Source: Pelomonas parva
GTDB taxonomy: Bacteria > Pseudomonadota > Gammaproteobacteria > Burkholderiales > Burkholderiaceae_C
Direction: 5' to 3'
Assembly: GCF_043555835.1 (NCBI RefSeq)
Contig: NZ_JBIGHV010000003.1
Coordinates: 496,001 to 560,000, forward strand
Length of the DNA stretch: 64,000 nt
Below, one piece after another: positions 7,862 to 17,900 of this stretch; within the stretch, counting starts at the first letter, position 1; each line of letters begins with the position of its first letter. The position numbers and the translations under genes are program-made. The notes beneath the pieces were generated by a model, which did not search any database, was not told the origin of the DNA, and saw only the letters and a program-made list of their open reading frames with translations.

Positions 7862-8551
7862 TCAGAGAGGAGATTGTGGATCGTCGTCCGGCGGCACCAG
7901 CGGCGTAGCGCGCGCCAGCGCCATCCAGGTCGCAAAGTCGGGCTTGCAGGCGCGCCTGGGCGCCGGGCGGGCGAGTTCGAGGTGGCTGGTGTGCCCTATC
8001 AGCACGCCGTACTCGGGCGGGATCTCCTCGGCCTCGGCGATGCCGGCCTTGATGACGAACCAGCACTGGCCGCACAGCGCGCGGTAGGCCGCGGACTTGG
8101 CCGGGCGGCGCAGCTCACCGAGCAGGTCGGCGCGGCTGACCTTGATCTCGTGGATGGCGGGTTCGAGGTAGTCCTCCACCGTGCTGTGGCGGATGGAATA
8201 GACGTCGGGCATCGCGTTGACCCACAGCGTCTTGCCGTCGTCCTGCGGCAGCCCGGCGCGCAGCGCGAGGCCGCGCCAGGCGATGCGGCCGGCGCGCTGC
8301 ATCTCGGTGGCCACGCGCTCGACGAGCAGCTCGTGCGCATCGCGGGCGGCGCGGTTGCGGGTCAGCGACTCGGCGATCAGCGCCACACCCAGGTCGGTCA
8401 CGCGCAGGCGCTCGCGGCCGCCGGGCTCCTGCAGGCGCTCGACCCAGCCGGCGGCCAGCAGCTCGATCTCGACCAGGTCCTGACAGGGCCAGCCGGCGCT
8501 GCGCCAGAGCTGGCGCAGGCGTTGCAGGTGGAAGCGGGTGGGCACGGCCAT
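7862..8551 (-). CDS. Conserved hypothetical protein with PD-(D/E)XK nuclease-like core
   Basis: A 229-residue protein with the start chosen at 8551 (MAVPTRFHLQRL), which has GGGAAG 8 bp upstream. The alternative ATG at 8575 lies next to a terminator stem and is less likely. The N-terminal third looks like a winged-helix (LRQLWRSAGWPCQDLVEIELLAAGWV ... LRVTDLGVALI). The second half has MPDVYSIRH, then HEIKVSRADLLGELRR and GQCWFVIKAGIAEAEEIPPEYGVL. The Asp in MPDV, E-I-K and the YRALCGQCWFV strand are arranged as in MmcB-type PD-(D/E)XK proteins. A DNA-processing role is inference; no experimental relative is known to me. Confidence 0.6.
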   Translation of the reverse strand: MAVPTRFHLQRLRQLWRSAGWPCQDLVEIELLAAGWVERLQEPGGRERLRVTDLGVALIAESLTRNRAARDAHELLVERVATEMQRAGRIAWRGLALRAGLPQDDGKTLWVNAMPDVYSIRHSTVEDYLEPAIHEIKVSRADLLGELRRPAKSAAYRALCGQCWFVIKAGIAEAEEIPPEYGVLIGHTSHLELARPAPRRACKPDFATWMALARATPLVPPDDDPQSPL

Positions 8552-8577
8552 GGTGCGATCTTCCCGCGTCGGCATTG

Positions 8578-8610
8578 AAAAAGCCCCCGGCCGGCAGGCA
8601 CGGGGGCTTT
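8578..8610 (-). terminator. Rho-independent terminator after the DUF4397 lipoprotein gene
   Basis: A perfect 10-bp stem (AAAGCCCCCG at 8580-8589 against CGGGGGCTTT at 8601-8610) with an 11-nt loop. On the minus strand the stem runs into five T residues. It lies 21 bp beyond the lipoprotein stop codon and just upstream of the start of the next leftward gene, so it separates the two transcripts. Confidence 0.85.
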
Positions 8611-8630
8611 GAGCGGTGAAGCCGGGAGGC

Positions 8631-9953
8631 TTACGGGCGCTCGCGCTTGGGCAGGGCGGACATGCCGGGCACCGGCGAGGTCGTCGTGCCGACGGTCGCG
8701 GTGTTGGGCACCGCGAAGAAGGTCCAGACGCTGTTGGCCGGCAGGGCCAGGGCGGAGTTGGTGTAGATCGGCGTCGACGAGGTCGGCACCGTCACGTCCA
8801 CCTGGGAGCTGGCGGTCGACGAGACGCTGGCCGACGTGGACGCCAGGCCGGCACCGACGTTGGAGGCCAGCGCGCTGAAGTCGACGTTCAGCGACGAGGT
8901 CAGGCCGGTCAAGCCGTTGACGAGGCGGACCTTGACGTTGCCGTTCACGGTCGGCAGGCGGTTGTCGTCGCTCAGCACGGCAAGTTGCGGAGCGGCGGCC
9001 GAGCCCCAGACCATCAGCGTGTAGTCGCCGCCGGCGGCAAGCGTCGGTGCGGCAAACGTGACGGGCGAGCCGTTGACCATGGCCGACAGCGTGGAGGCGC
9101 CGGAGGCGGTGGTGACGTACTCGCTGATCAGCGGGCTGATCGCGCCGGTCAACATTGCCTGGCCGTTCAGCGTGGTGCCGACGGTGGCGTTGTTGGTCAG
9201 TGCAGCGACGGTGCGCACGCGGCTTTGCGTGTTGAGGAAGTTCTTGACCGCGCCCTTCTGGACCAGCGAGATGCCGTTGACCAGCACGCCACCATCGGAG
9301 GAGGTCAGGATCAGCGTGTTGACGCTGGCCGAGTCGAGCGTCATGGCCGGGATGTCCAGGCGCAGGTCGGTGCGCTTGTTGTAGCCGGTGACGCGGACGC
9401 GGAAGGTGCCCGAGTTGATCTGGATGTAGCCGCTGCCGGAGCCGCCGGCGAGGTTGGTGCTCAGCGCGGTGGCGGTGTCCAGCGGGTCGGTGGCGGTGGT
9501 CACGTAGATGTCCAGCGCGCCGGCGTCCGGGGCCAGGTTCAGCACCAGCAGCTTGGCCTTGTTGGCGTCGGGCGCCGTCTCGGCTTCCTGCAGCGTCGTC
9601 ATGCGCACGGCGCCAGCGAAGCCATAGCTGATGAAGGTGTAGTTGCTGCCGCCGGCCAGCGACGGCTGCGTGGCCGTGATGCTGGTGCCGACATCGCTGG
9701 TCAACACCCGGACGGCCGGGCCATCGGACTTCACCGAACCGTATTCGCCAACGCTGGCGTAGGCGACCTTGGTGTTGACGGCCTTGTCGTCAACGGACAG
9801 GTCCAGCTGGGCGTAGGAACGCGTGGCATTGAGCAGGCGAACCTGCGTGTTGCTGTCGCCGTCATTGCCGCCGCCGCCGCAGGCGGTCAGGAGGGCGGTG
9901 GCCGACAGGCTCAGCGTCAGGGCCAGTCGTGTGGCCCAGGGGGTGAATCGCAT
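8631..9953 (-). CDS. DUF4397 domain lipoprotein
   Basis: A 440-residue secreted lipoprotein. The signal peptide (LALTLSLSATALLTAC) ends in a lipobox with Cys25, followed by Gly-rich residues. Two DUF4397 beta-sandwich repeats follow: one from about residue 36 (TQVRLLNATRSYAQLDLSVDD) and another from about residue 310 (VKVRLVNGLTGLTSSLNVDF). These domains occur in cell-envelope proteins of unknown function. The start at 9953 was chosen because it gives the signal peptide directly; in-frame sequence upstream is not protein-like. A strong terminator lies just downstream, so the gene is probably monocistronic. It is divergent from fadH. Confidence 0.85.
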   Translation of the reverse strand: MRFTPWATRLALTLSLSATALLTACGGGGNDGDSNTQVRLLNATRSYAQLDLSVDDKAVNTKVAYASVGEYGSVKSDGPAVRVLTSDVGTSITATQPSLAGGSNYTFISYGFAGAVRMTTLQEAETAPDANKAKLLVLNLAPDAGALDIYVTTATDPLDTATALSTNLAGGSGSGYIQINSGTFRVRVTGYNKRTDLRLDIPAMTLDSASVNTLILTSSDGGVLVNGISLVQKGAVKNFLNTQSRVRTVAALTNNATVGTTLNGQAMLTGAISPLISEYVTTASGASTLSAMVNGSPVTFAAPTLAAGGDYTLMVWGSAAAPQLAVLSDDNRLPTVNGNVKVRLVNGLTGLTSSLNVDFSALASNVGAGLASTSASVSSTASSQVDVTVPTSSTPIYTNSALALPANSVWTFFAVPNTATVGTTTSPVPGMSALPKRERP

Positions 9954-10129
9954 CGAGAACTCTCCGAAAAAACCAAACCGCCGGGCCGAATCCCAAAACG
10001 CGGACGCGCGATTAGAACCCAAGCGAGCGATATCGGGATTTCCGCCCTCTAGCACGGGGTGAAGAACTGTTGCTGCAAGGAGGAGAACCCTCCAGTTCCG
10101 GGCGGGTGGCGCTAGGTAGCATGGGCCGG

Positions 10130-12181
10130 ATGAACTACCCCCACCTCCTCGCGCCTCTGGACCTGGGCTTCACGACGCTGAAGAACCGCGTGCTGATGGG
10201 CAGCATGCACACGGGCCTGGAGGACGGCGCCAAGCACTTCGAGCGCATGGCGGTGTACTTCGCCGAGCGGGCGCGGGGCGAGGTGGGGCTGATCGTGACA
10301 GGCGGCTTTGCGCCCAATATCGAGGGCTGGGCCAAGCCGTTCGCCGGCACGCTGGCGACGAGCGGCGCGGCGCGCCGGCACCAGCAGATCACGGACGCCG
10401 TGCATGCCGAGGGCGGCAAGATCGCGCTGCAGATCCTGCACACGGGCCGCTATGGCTACTCGCCGCTGTGCGTGGCGCCGTCGCGCATCCAGAGCCCGAT
10501 CTCGCCGTTCACGCCGCGCGAGCTGTCGGCGCGCGGCATCGAGCGGCAGATCCGCGCCTTCATCCGCTGCGCGAAGCTGGCCCGCGAGGCCGGCTACGAC
10601 GGCGTGGAGGTGATGGGCTCGGAGGGCTATTTCATCAACCAGTTCCTCGTCACGCACACCAACCAGCGCGCGGACGGCTGGGGCGGGTCCTACGAGAACC
10701 GCATGCGCCTGCCGCTGGAGATCCTGGCCCGCATGCGCGAGGCGGTGGGGCCGGACTTCATCATCATCTACCGGCTGTCGATGCTGGACCTGGTGCCGGG
10801 CGGCAGTTCGTGGGACGAGGTGCTGGAGCTGGCGCGGCGCGTGGCGCGCGGCGGGGCGACGATCATCAACACCGGCATCGGTTGGCACGAGGCGCGCATC
10901 CCGACCATCGCCACCAGCGTGCCGCGCGCGGGCTTCGCGTGGGTGACCGCCAAGCTTCGGGCCCAGCTGCGGGAAGAGGGCATCACGACGCCGCTGATCA
11001 CCAGCAACCGCATCAACACGCCGGAGGTGGCCGAGGGGCTGCTGGCGGATGGCTCGGCGGACATGGTCTCGATGGCGCGGCCGTTTCTGGCCGACGCGGA
11101 GTTCGTCAAGAAGGCGCGGCAGGGGCGGGCGGACGAGATCAACACCTGCATCGCCTGCAACCAGGCCTGCCTGGACCACACCTTCGCGCAGAAGATCTCG
11201 ACCTGCCTGGTCAACCCGCGGGCGGCCTACGAGCAGGAGATCGTCGTGCGGCCGGTGCAAGGCGCGAGGAAGCGCATCGCCGTCGTCGGCGCCGGGCCGG
11301 CAGGTCTCGCCGCTGCCACGACGCTGGCCGAGCGCGGCCATGCGGTAACGCTGTTCGACGGCGCAGCCGAGATTGGCGGGCAGTTCAACATGGCGCGGCG
11401 CATCCCGGGCAAGGAGGAGTTCAGCGAGACGCTGCGCTATTTCCGCCGCCGCATCGAGGTGACCGGCGTGGACCTGCGGCTGAACCGTCGGGTCGACGCG
11501 GACGACCTGAAGGGCTTCGACGAGGTGCTGCTGGCCACCGGCGTCAGCGCACGCGACCCGAAGATCCAGGGCCAGATTGAGGCCGCGGCGCGCGGCCAGG
11601 TGTTGAGCTACATCGACGTGCTGCGGCACGACAAGCCGGTCGGGGCACGCGTGGCCATCGTCGGCGCGGGCGGCATCGGCTTCGACGTGGCGGAGTACCT
11701 GCTGGAGGCCGGCCATTCGCTGACGCTGGACCCGGCTGCCTGGCGCAAGCATTGGGGCGTGGGCGACCCCGAGCAGGTGCGCGCCGGGCTGCTGCGGCCC
11801 GCGCCCGAAGCGCCGACCCGCCAGATCACGCTGCTGCAGCGCAAGGCCGGCAAGCCGGGCGCGGGCCTGGGCAAGACGACGGGCTGGATTCACCGCGCGG
11901 CGCTGAAGATGAAGAACGTCGACATGCTGGCCAGCGTCAACTACGAGCAGATCACGCCCGAGGGGTTGTGGGTGAGTTACGGCCAGAAGCGGGCCGATGC
12001 GCAGCTGATAGCGGCCGACACCATCGTGCTGTGCGCCGGCCAGGAGCCGCTGCGCGAGCTGGAGGCGCCGTTGCAGGCGGCGGGCGTCAGCGTGCACCTG
12101 ATCGGCGGCGCACTGGAGGCCGGCGAGCTGGATGCGAAGCGAGCCATCCTGCAGGGGACGACGCTGGCGTGCCGGTTGTAG
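10130..12181 (+). CDS. fadH: NADPH-dependent 2,4-dienoyl-CoA reductase
   Basis: A 683-residue enzyme closely matching E. coli FadH in motif wording and order. It reduces 2,4-dienoyl-CoA during beta-oxidation of unsaturated fatty acids. Residues 1-330 are the FMN-binding TIM barrel (LGFTTLKNRVLMGSMHTGLE, LQILHTGRYGY, GWGGSYENRMRLPLEIL, ADMVSMARPFLAD). The 4Fe-4S cysteines follow in NTCIACNQACLD and STCLVNPRA near residues 340-365. The C-terminal half has FAD and NADPH binding folds (VVGAGPAGLAAATTLAERG and VAIVGAGGIGFDVAEYL). The start at 10130 (MNYPHLLAPLDLG) aligns with FadH; a codon at 10121 would add three residues. The acyl-CoA ligase at 4.7-6.3 kb may feed the same pathway. Confidence 0.97.
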   Translation: MNYPHLLAPLDLGFTTLKNRVLMGSMHTGLEDGAKHFERMAVYFAERARGEVGLIVTGGFAPNIEGWAKPFAGTLATSGAARRHQQITDAVHAEGGKIALQILHTGRYGYSPLCVAPSRIQSPISPFTPRELSARGIERQIRAFIRCAKLAREAGYDGVEVMGSEGYFINQFLVTHTNQRADGWGGSYENRMRLPLEILARMREAVGPDFIIIYRLSMLDLVPGGSSWDEVLELARRVARGGATIINTGIGWHEARIPTIATSVPRAGFAWVTAKLRAQLREEGITTPLITSNRINTPEVAEGLLADGSADMVSMARPFLADAEFVKKARQGRADEINTCIACNQACLDHTFAQKISTCLVNPRAAYEQEIVVRPVQGARKRIAVVGAGPAGLAAATTLAERGHAVTLFDGAAEIGGQFNMARRIPGKEEFSETLRYFRRRIEVTGVDLRLNRRVDADDLKGFDEVLLATGVSARDPKIQGQIEAAARGQVLSYIDVLRHDKPVGARVAIVGAGGIGFDVAEYLLEAGHSLTLDPAAWRKHWGVGDPEQVRAGLLRPAPEAPTRQITLLQRKAGKPGAGLGKTTGWIHRAALKMKNVDMLASVNYEQITPEGLWVSYGQKRADAQLIAADTIVLCAGQEPLRELEAPLQAAGVSVHLIGGALEAGELDAKRAILQGTTLACRL

Positions 12182-12183
12182 GT

Positions 12184-12396
12184 TCAGTGCAGGCAGAACT
12201 GGCAGAGCTGGTAGAGCACATCGTCGTCCTGCTCGGAGATTTCCAGGCCGGCGGCAAGTTCGAAGCTGGAGTCGTACCAGCCGCAGCTCTTGAGCGTCAT
12301 CGGCTCCTGTTCCTGCTGCGGCACCGGCTCCGCAGGGTGCAATTGCGCCAGCTTGGCGACGGGCGAGGGCTGCGGCGAGACGCTGAAGAGTTGCAT
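12184..12396 (-). CDS. Small conserved hypothetical protein
   Basis: A 70-residue protein with GGAG 6 bp before its ATG at 12396. The C-terminal half (LKSCGWYDSSFELAAGLEIS followed by LYQLCQF) resembles small proteins I recall from Burkholderiales with a G-W-[YF]-D-S-S...L..GLEV core. No domain or function is known to me. The N-terminal 30 residues are Pro/Gln rich and probably disordered. It ends 2 bp from the convergent fadH stop. Confidence 0.55.
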   Translation of the reverse strand: MQLFSVSPQPSPVAKLAQLHPAEPVPQQEQEPMTLKSCGWYDSSFELAAGLEISEQDDDVLYQLCQFCLH

Positions 12397-12550
12397 GGCG
12401 GGCTCCGGTGGGGTGGCTTGAACGTCGTGAAGAACGTCACACCCTCAGCATCGGCGCCGGAACCTTCGGCGAACATCACCCGGAGGATGGGGCGAAGGGG
12501 GATGCCGGCCGCGACCACCCCCTCGCCTCCCCCTGAAGAGGGATACGAAT

Positions 12551-12622
12551 ATGGGGTCAGGTTCGATTTTCCGGCCGGCCGTCGAGGCGCAAGGCGCCCA
12601 ACAAAATCGAACCTGACCCCAT
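12551..12622. repeat. REP-like 20-bp inverted repeat
   Basis: ATGGGGTCAGGTTCGATTTT at 12551-12570 is matched by its perfect reverse complement at 12603-12622, with a 32-bp GC-rich spacer that has its own small hairpin (GGCGC...GCGCC). I recall this GGGGTCAGGTTCGATTTT string as widespread in proteobacterial genomes, where it resembles REP elements mobilised by Y1 (RAYT) transposases. No transposase is in this window. The right arm ends 15 bp before the eptA-like start codon, so it could affect that gene's expression. The rest of 12397-12637 shows nothing recognisable. Confidence 0.8.
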
Positions 12623-12637
12623 TTTTGTAAGCTCGCC

Positions 12638-14269
12638 ATGATGCCGCCGTCCCAATCGTTCCAGCCCTCCCTGCGGCAGCGTGGGCTGGCGGTGCTGTTG
12701 TTTGCCATGCTCTGGAGCCCGGGCCTGGCGGTCGCGCTGGGCAGTGACGGGCTGGATATGCGCGAGCGCCTGGCCGTGCTGGGCCTGTCCTTCTGGCTGC
12801 TGGCCATGGGACCGGCGCTGCTGGGCAGCCTGCGCATGGCCTTTCTGCTGTGGACGCCGGCCGTGCTGCTGCTGCCGCCCTATGTCTATCTCTGCCTGAA
12901 CTTCGGCAGCGCGCCGGGCGATGCGCTGGTGGCGGCGGCCATGAAGACTTCGCCCGCCCAGAGCCTGCAGGTGTTGCGCGGCTTTGGCGGCTGGCTCGTC
13001 GGCTGGGCGGCGCTGGCCCTCGCCTACCCGTTGGCCGCATGGCAGGTCGATGCCCGCTGGCACTGGAGCCCCAGCCAGCGCAAAGGCTGGCTCGCCATGC
13101 TGCTCGGAGCGGCCAGTGCGTCCTTGCTGCTGAAGCAGGCCGTGCCGCAGCAGCTCAGCCTGCCGGCCTTCTTCGAGCGGGACACCGTGGACCAGGTCTT
13201 CCCGCTGAACCTGGTGTCCAGCGTGCAGCGGGTGATGGAGCAAGCCCGCCGCGCGCCACGGACGACCTCGCTGAATGGCCGGCCGCGCCCGGGGTCTGCG
13301 GACGAGCCGCTGCATCTGGTGCTGGTGATCGGCGAGACCGTGAGGCCCGACCACCTCGGCATCTACGGCTATGCCCGGGACACGACGCCGGGCCTGTCTG
13401 CGATCCGCGACGAGCTGCTGCTGTTCCGCGATGTCGCCTCCACGGCGCATTGGACCGACGCGGCCGTACCCGGCATCGTCGGCCGGGCCATCGACGCGCG
13501 CCGCCAGGGTGGCCTGGTCCGCACGATGCGGGAGGCCGGGTATCACACCGGCTGGCTGTCGAACCAGGAGATCTCCGACCTCTTCCGGGACGCCCACGTG
13601 GCGGACTTCTCGGACGGCATGTATGAGCTGCTGCTGCGCATGGACACCGCCTTGCTGCCGCCCTTCAACGCGTTGCTGCGCCAGGCCGGGCCGCGCCAGT
13701 TCATCGCGCTGCACATGACCGGCAGCCACTTTCCCTACGACGAACAGTACGACGCGCAGGCGCGCAAGTTCAGGCCGACGTTGACCGATGTCGGTGTCAG
13801 CGGCCATCCAGGCCCCCGCTTCAAGGCCGAGACCATCAACTCCTACGACAACACGCTGGTGGCGCTGGACAGCTTCCTGATGCGGGTCATCACCAGCCTG
13901 CGGGCCGACCCGCAGCCGGCCCTGCTGGTCTACACCTCCGACCACGGCGAGAACCTCTTCGACGACGAGCGCCAGCGCTTCATGCATGCACTGGCCGACC
14001 CCTCGAAGGCGGACACGACGGTGCCCTTGTTCTTCTGGGCGAACGACGCCTACCGCCGGCGCTGGCCTGCGGCCTGGGCGGCGCTGTCGGCGCACGCCAG
14101 GGCGCCGGTCAGCCACACCGACCTGATGCCCACACTGCTGGACATCGCCCGCGTCGACGCCGATGGCATCGCCCCGCAGGAAAGCCTGCTGTCACCCGAC
14201 TGGCGGCCCCGCCCGCGACGCCTGCAGCAGATTGGCGGGCCGGGCTGGGACTACGACAAGATTCGCTGA
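12638..14269 (+). CDS. EptA-type phosphoethanolamine transferase (sulfatase/alkaline phosphatase fold)
   Basis: A 543-residue inner-membrane enzyme. Residues 1-170 hold about five hydrophobic segments; the rest is a periplasmic catalytic domain. Metal and nucleophile motifs are present: VLVIGETVRPDHLGIYGY near residue 230, a Thr in AHWTDAAVPGIVG near 273 (equivalent to the lipid-carrying Thr), and VYTSDHGENLFDDERQRFMHA with the Asp-His pair. EptA/CptA enzymes add phosphoethanolamine to lipid A or LPS core, lowering surface charge; the target here cannot be read from sequence. The wording diverges from canonical GETARADNF and SCGTATAVS, so it is a distant branch. Its 3' end overlaps the convergent AlkD-like gene by 19 bp. 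Confidence 0.8.
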   Translation: MMPPSQSFQPSLRQRGLAVLLFAMLWSPGLAVALGSDGLDMRERLAVLGLSFWLLAMGPALLGSLRMAFLLWTPAVLLLPPYVYLCLNFGSAPGDALVAAAMKTSPAQSLQVLRGFGGWLVGWAALALAYPLAAWQVDARWHWSPSQRKGWLAMLLGAASASLLLKQAVPQQLSLPAFFERDTVDQVFPLNLVSSVQRVMEQARRAPRTTSLNGRPRPGSADEPLHLVLVIGETVRPDHLGIYGYARDTTPGLSAIRDELLLFRDVASTAHWTDAAVPGIVGRAIDARRQGGLVRTMREAGYHTGWLSNQEISDLFRDAHVADFSDGMYELLLRMDTALLPPFNALLRQAGPRQFIALHMTGSHFPYDEQYDAQARKFRPTLTDVGVSGHPGPRFKAETINSYDNTLVALDSFLMRVITSLRADPQPALLVYTSDHGENLFDDERQRFMHALADPSKADTTVPLFFWANDAYRRRWPAAWAALSAHARAPVSHTDLMPTLLDIARVDADGIAPQESLLSPDWRPRPRRLQQIGGPGWDYDKIR

Positions 14270-14928
14270 AGCTCCCGACGCGCGTCACTGCCAATCCAGC
14301 GCGCCGATTTCTCTTCACGCCGGCAAAGCCGCTCCGCCAAAGTGAGCGCATGCTCACGCAAATCCGCGCTGCGCTTGCCGATCTGGCGCAGCGCCCAGTT
14401 GACGGCCTTCTTGACGAAGTTGCGCTCGTCGTCGGCCGCCGCTGCTATCAACGGCAAGCGGGCCAGGAAGTCGGCATCCGGCCGCTGCTTCTGGTGCACC
14501 GCCGCCACCGCCAGCAGCGCGAAGCCGGCGCGCTTCTCGAACTCCGCCTCGCGCACCGCCCAGCGCGGGATGGCGTCCCAGGCCAGCGGGCTTTTGACGA
14601 AGGCATTGAGGCAGGCCTGGTCGCAGACATCCCAGGCGCGCATGCCGGCCACCCAGTGGTCCATCTGCGCGACGGTCAGCTTGGCCGGTTCGGCCACCAT
14701 GCCGGCCAGGATCTGCGCGTCGGGGATGCCGGTGTCCCACAGCGCCAGCGCCAAGGCGTGGTCGCGCCTGAACTCGCGGGCCAGCGCGCGCAGCGTCGGC
14801 ACGGCCAGACCCAGCCGGCCCTCGCCGGTCAGGCCGAAACGGGCCATGGCGCTGAGCGCCTCCGGCCGCGCCTGCTGGTGCAGCGCGGCCAGGGCTTCGT
14901 CCAGGCGGGGTGGGCGCGGAACCGCCAT
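14251..14928 (-). CDS. AlkD-like DNA alkylation repair protein
   Basis: A 225-residue all-helical protein of HEAT-like repeats. The motifs GVPTLRALAREFR-like (here LAVPTLRALAREF), LALALWDTGIPDAQILAG, MDHWVAGMRAWDVCDQACLNAFV, EKRAGFALLAVAAVH and DERNFVKKAVNWALRQIGKR follow the AlkD family. These glycosylases remove alkylated purines from DNA without base flipping. The Trp/Asp pair in RAWDVCDQ matches the usual catalytic cleft region. It is encoded opposite and partly within the 3' end of the eptA-like gene, and its start lies 8 bp downstream of the tpsA stop, so it may be read through from the tps operon. Confidence 0.85.
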   Translation of the reverse strand: MAVPRPPRLDEALAALHQQARPEALSAMARFGLTGEGRLGLAVPTLRALAREFRRDHALALALWDTGIPDAQILAGMVAEPAKLTVAQMDHWVAGMRAWDVCDQACLNAFVKSPLAWDAIPRWAVREAEFEKRAGFALLAVAAVHQKQRPDADFLARLPLIAAAADDERNFVKKAVNWALRQIGKRSADLREHALTLAERLCRREEKSARWIGSDARRELQRILS

Positions 14929-14936
14929 GCTCCCGG

Positions 14937-17900
14937 TCAGCGCAGGTCGATCAGCAGCTCCGCCGACTGGTGGTTGCCCGGGTGAATGACCAGGCGCAGC
15001 GGCAGGCCGTCGGCAGGCGGCGCCGTGGCGATGAGCTGCATCGCCACGGGGTCGTAGCGCAGCCAGTCGGGCATGGGCCGGCCGTCGGGCCGGGTCACGC
15101 GGACCGTACCCGCCACCTGCTGGATGAGCCCGCGCAGGCTCATCGGCAACGTGAAGGCGAAGCCCTGCCCCGCCAGCGCACGCGGCACGCTGACCTGGTA
15201 GTCGCCACCGCGCAGCGCCGACGGCTCGCGCAGCACCTGGACGGCCAGGCCCGTCATCTCCACCGCCGTGCCCGCCGAGACGGCGAAGGACGGCGCGCCG
15301 GCCACCAGCACCTCGTTGCCGAGGTTCAGCACGGCGCTGACGCTGCCGGGCGCACCGGGTGCGACGGTCACCGGTACGCTGGACGTGCTCGGCGGCACGG
15401 GCGGCCGGCCCAGGATGGAGGCGGTCGTGGTGGCGGTCGTGTCGGCCAGCGTGTAGTTGCCCGCGTCCACGCCGTCGAAGGCGATGCCGGTGATGGCCAC
15501 CGGCTTGTTCGCGCCCGGCCGCGCGTTGTCGAACTGGCCGCTGGCCTGGGTCACGGCCAGCACGTCGCCCGCGAACTTGCCGTTGAAGACCGCTGCGTCG
15601 GTCACCAGCGTGGCGACGGCGTTGCCGTCCTCGACCTTGTTCAGCGCGGTGATGCCGGTCACGTTGGTCAGCGTCGCCCGGCTGATGTCGGCTGTGGCGG
15701 TGGTGCTGGCGGGCAGCGAGTAGTTGCCCGCGTCCGCGCCACCCAGCGTGACGGCAACCGTCACCACCTTGGCCGTGCCGACGTTCTTGTTGGCGAAGGT
15801 ACCCGTGGCGGCGGCGACGTTGACCGCATCGCCCGTCAACACACCCGTCAGCGTGGACGCCGTGATGTTCGTGGTGGCCGCCGTCGTGGCGTCGTAGACC
15901 TTGTTGGCCGCCGTGATGCCGTTGACGGCGCTCAGCGCGGCCTTGCTGATCGTGGCCGTGGTGGTGGCGGTGTTGCTGGCCAGCGTGTAGTTGCCGGCGT
16001 CCGCGCCACCCAGGCTCAGGCCGGTGATGTTGACGGTCTTGCCGGTGGCGGCGTTCTTGTCGACGAAGTTGCCGGTGGAGGTCGCCACGGTCAGCGCGTC
16101 GCCCGCCACCATGCCGGTGAAGCCGGCCGTGCCCGTGCTCAGCGTCGCGGCGGTGGTCGTGTCGTAGACCTTGTTGGCCGCCGTGATGCCGGTAATGGCC
16201 GCGATGGTGGCCGGCGTGATGTCGGCCGTGGTGCTGGCCGTCGTGCTCACGAGGTTGTAGTTGCCGCCATCGGCGCCACCCAGCGTCAGGCCGGTGATGC
16301 TGACCGTCTTGCCGTTGGCGACGTTCTTGTCGCTGAAGTTGCCGGTGGAGGTCGCGACGGTGACGGTGTCGCCCGCCAGCAGCCCGGTGAAGCCGGCCGC
16401 GCCGGTGTTCAGCGTGGCGACGGTGTTGCCGTCGTAGACCTTGTTGGCCGCCGTGATGCCGGTGATGTCCGCCATCGCTGCCTTGCTGATGTCGGCCGTG
16501 GTCGTCGCGGTGGTGGCGGCCAACGCGTAGTTGCCGGCATCGGCGCCACCGAGCGTCAGCCCGGTGATGTTGACCGTCTTGCCGGTGGCCGCGTGCTTGT
16601 CGCTGAAGTTGCCGGTCGAGGTGGCCACGGTCAATGCGTCGCCGCTCACCATGCCGGTGAAACCCGCAGCGCCGGTGCTCAACGTCGCCGTCGTGGTGGT
16701 GTCGTAGACCTTGTTGGCCGCCGTGATGCCCGTAATCGCCGCGATGCTGGCCGGCGTGATGTTGGCCGTGGTGCCGGCGGTGTTGGACGCCAGCGTGTAG
16801 TTGCCCGCGTCCGTGCCGCCCAGCGTCAGGCCGGCGATGCTGACCGTCTTGCCGTTGGCGACGTTCTTGTCCGAGAACGTGCCGGTCGAGGTCGCCACCG
16901 TCAGCACGTCGCCCGAGACCATGCCGGTGAAGGCGGCCGAGCCCGTGCTGAGCGTGGCCGTGTTGTTGCCGTCATAGACCTTGTTGGCGGCCGTGATGCC
17001 GGTGATGGCCGCGACGGTGGCCGGCGTGATGTCGGCCGTGGTCGTGGTGGCGCCTGTGGGCAGCAGGTAGTTGCCCGCGTCGGCGCCGCCCAGCGCCAGG
17101 CCGGTGATGTTGACCGTCTTGCCGGTGGCAGCGTTCTTGTCGCTGAACGTGCCGGTGGCGGCGGCCACGGTCAGTACATCGCCCGCCAGCAGGCCGGTGA
17201 AGCCGGCACCCGACGTGGTCAGCGCCGCGCTCGTATTGCCGTCATAGACCTTGTTGGCGGCGGTGATGCTGGTGATGGCCGCCAACTGGGCCTTGCTGAT
17301 GTCGGCCGTGGTGGTGGCGGTGCTGCTGGCCAGCGTGTAGTTGCCCGCATCGGTGCCGCCCAAGGTCAGGCCGGTGATGTTGACGGTCTTGCCGGTGGCA
17401 GCGTTCTTGTCGCTGAAGTTGCCGGTTGAGGTCGCCACGGTCAGTGTGTCGCCCGCCACCATGCCGGTGAAGCCGGCGCTGCCCGTGCTCAGCGTCGCGG
17501 CGGTGGTCGTGTCGTAGACCTTGTTGGCCGCCGTGATGCCGGTGATGGCCGCGATGCTGGCCGGCGTGATGTCGGCGGTGGTGCTGGCCGTGGTGGACGC
17601 CAGGGCGTAGTTGCCGCCATCGGCGCCACCCAGCGTCAGGCCGGTGATGCTGACCGTCTTGCCGTTGGCGACGTTCTTGTCGCTGAAGTTGCCGGTGGAG
17701 GTCGCGACGGTGACGGTGTCGCCCGCCAGCAGCCCGGTGAAGCCGGCCGCGCCGGTGTTCAGCGTGGCGACGGTATTGCCGTCGTAGACCTTGTTGGCGG
17801 CCGTGATGCCGGTGATGGCCGCCATCGTGGCCTGGGTGATGTCAGCGGTGGTCGTGGCCGTCGTGGCGGCCAGCGTGTAGTTGCCGGCGTCAGCGCCACC

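Noticed and set aside
10112..12097. Leftward 661-codon open frame opposite fadH
   Set aside because: Shadow of fadH, whose product is unmistakable.
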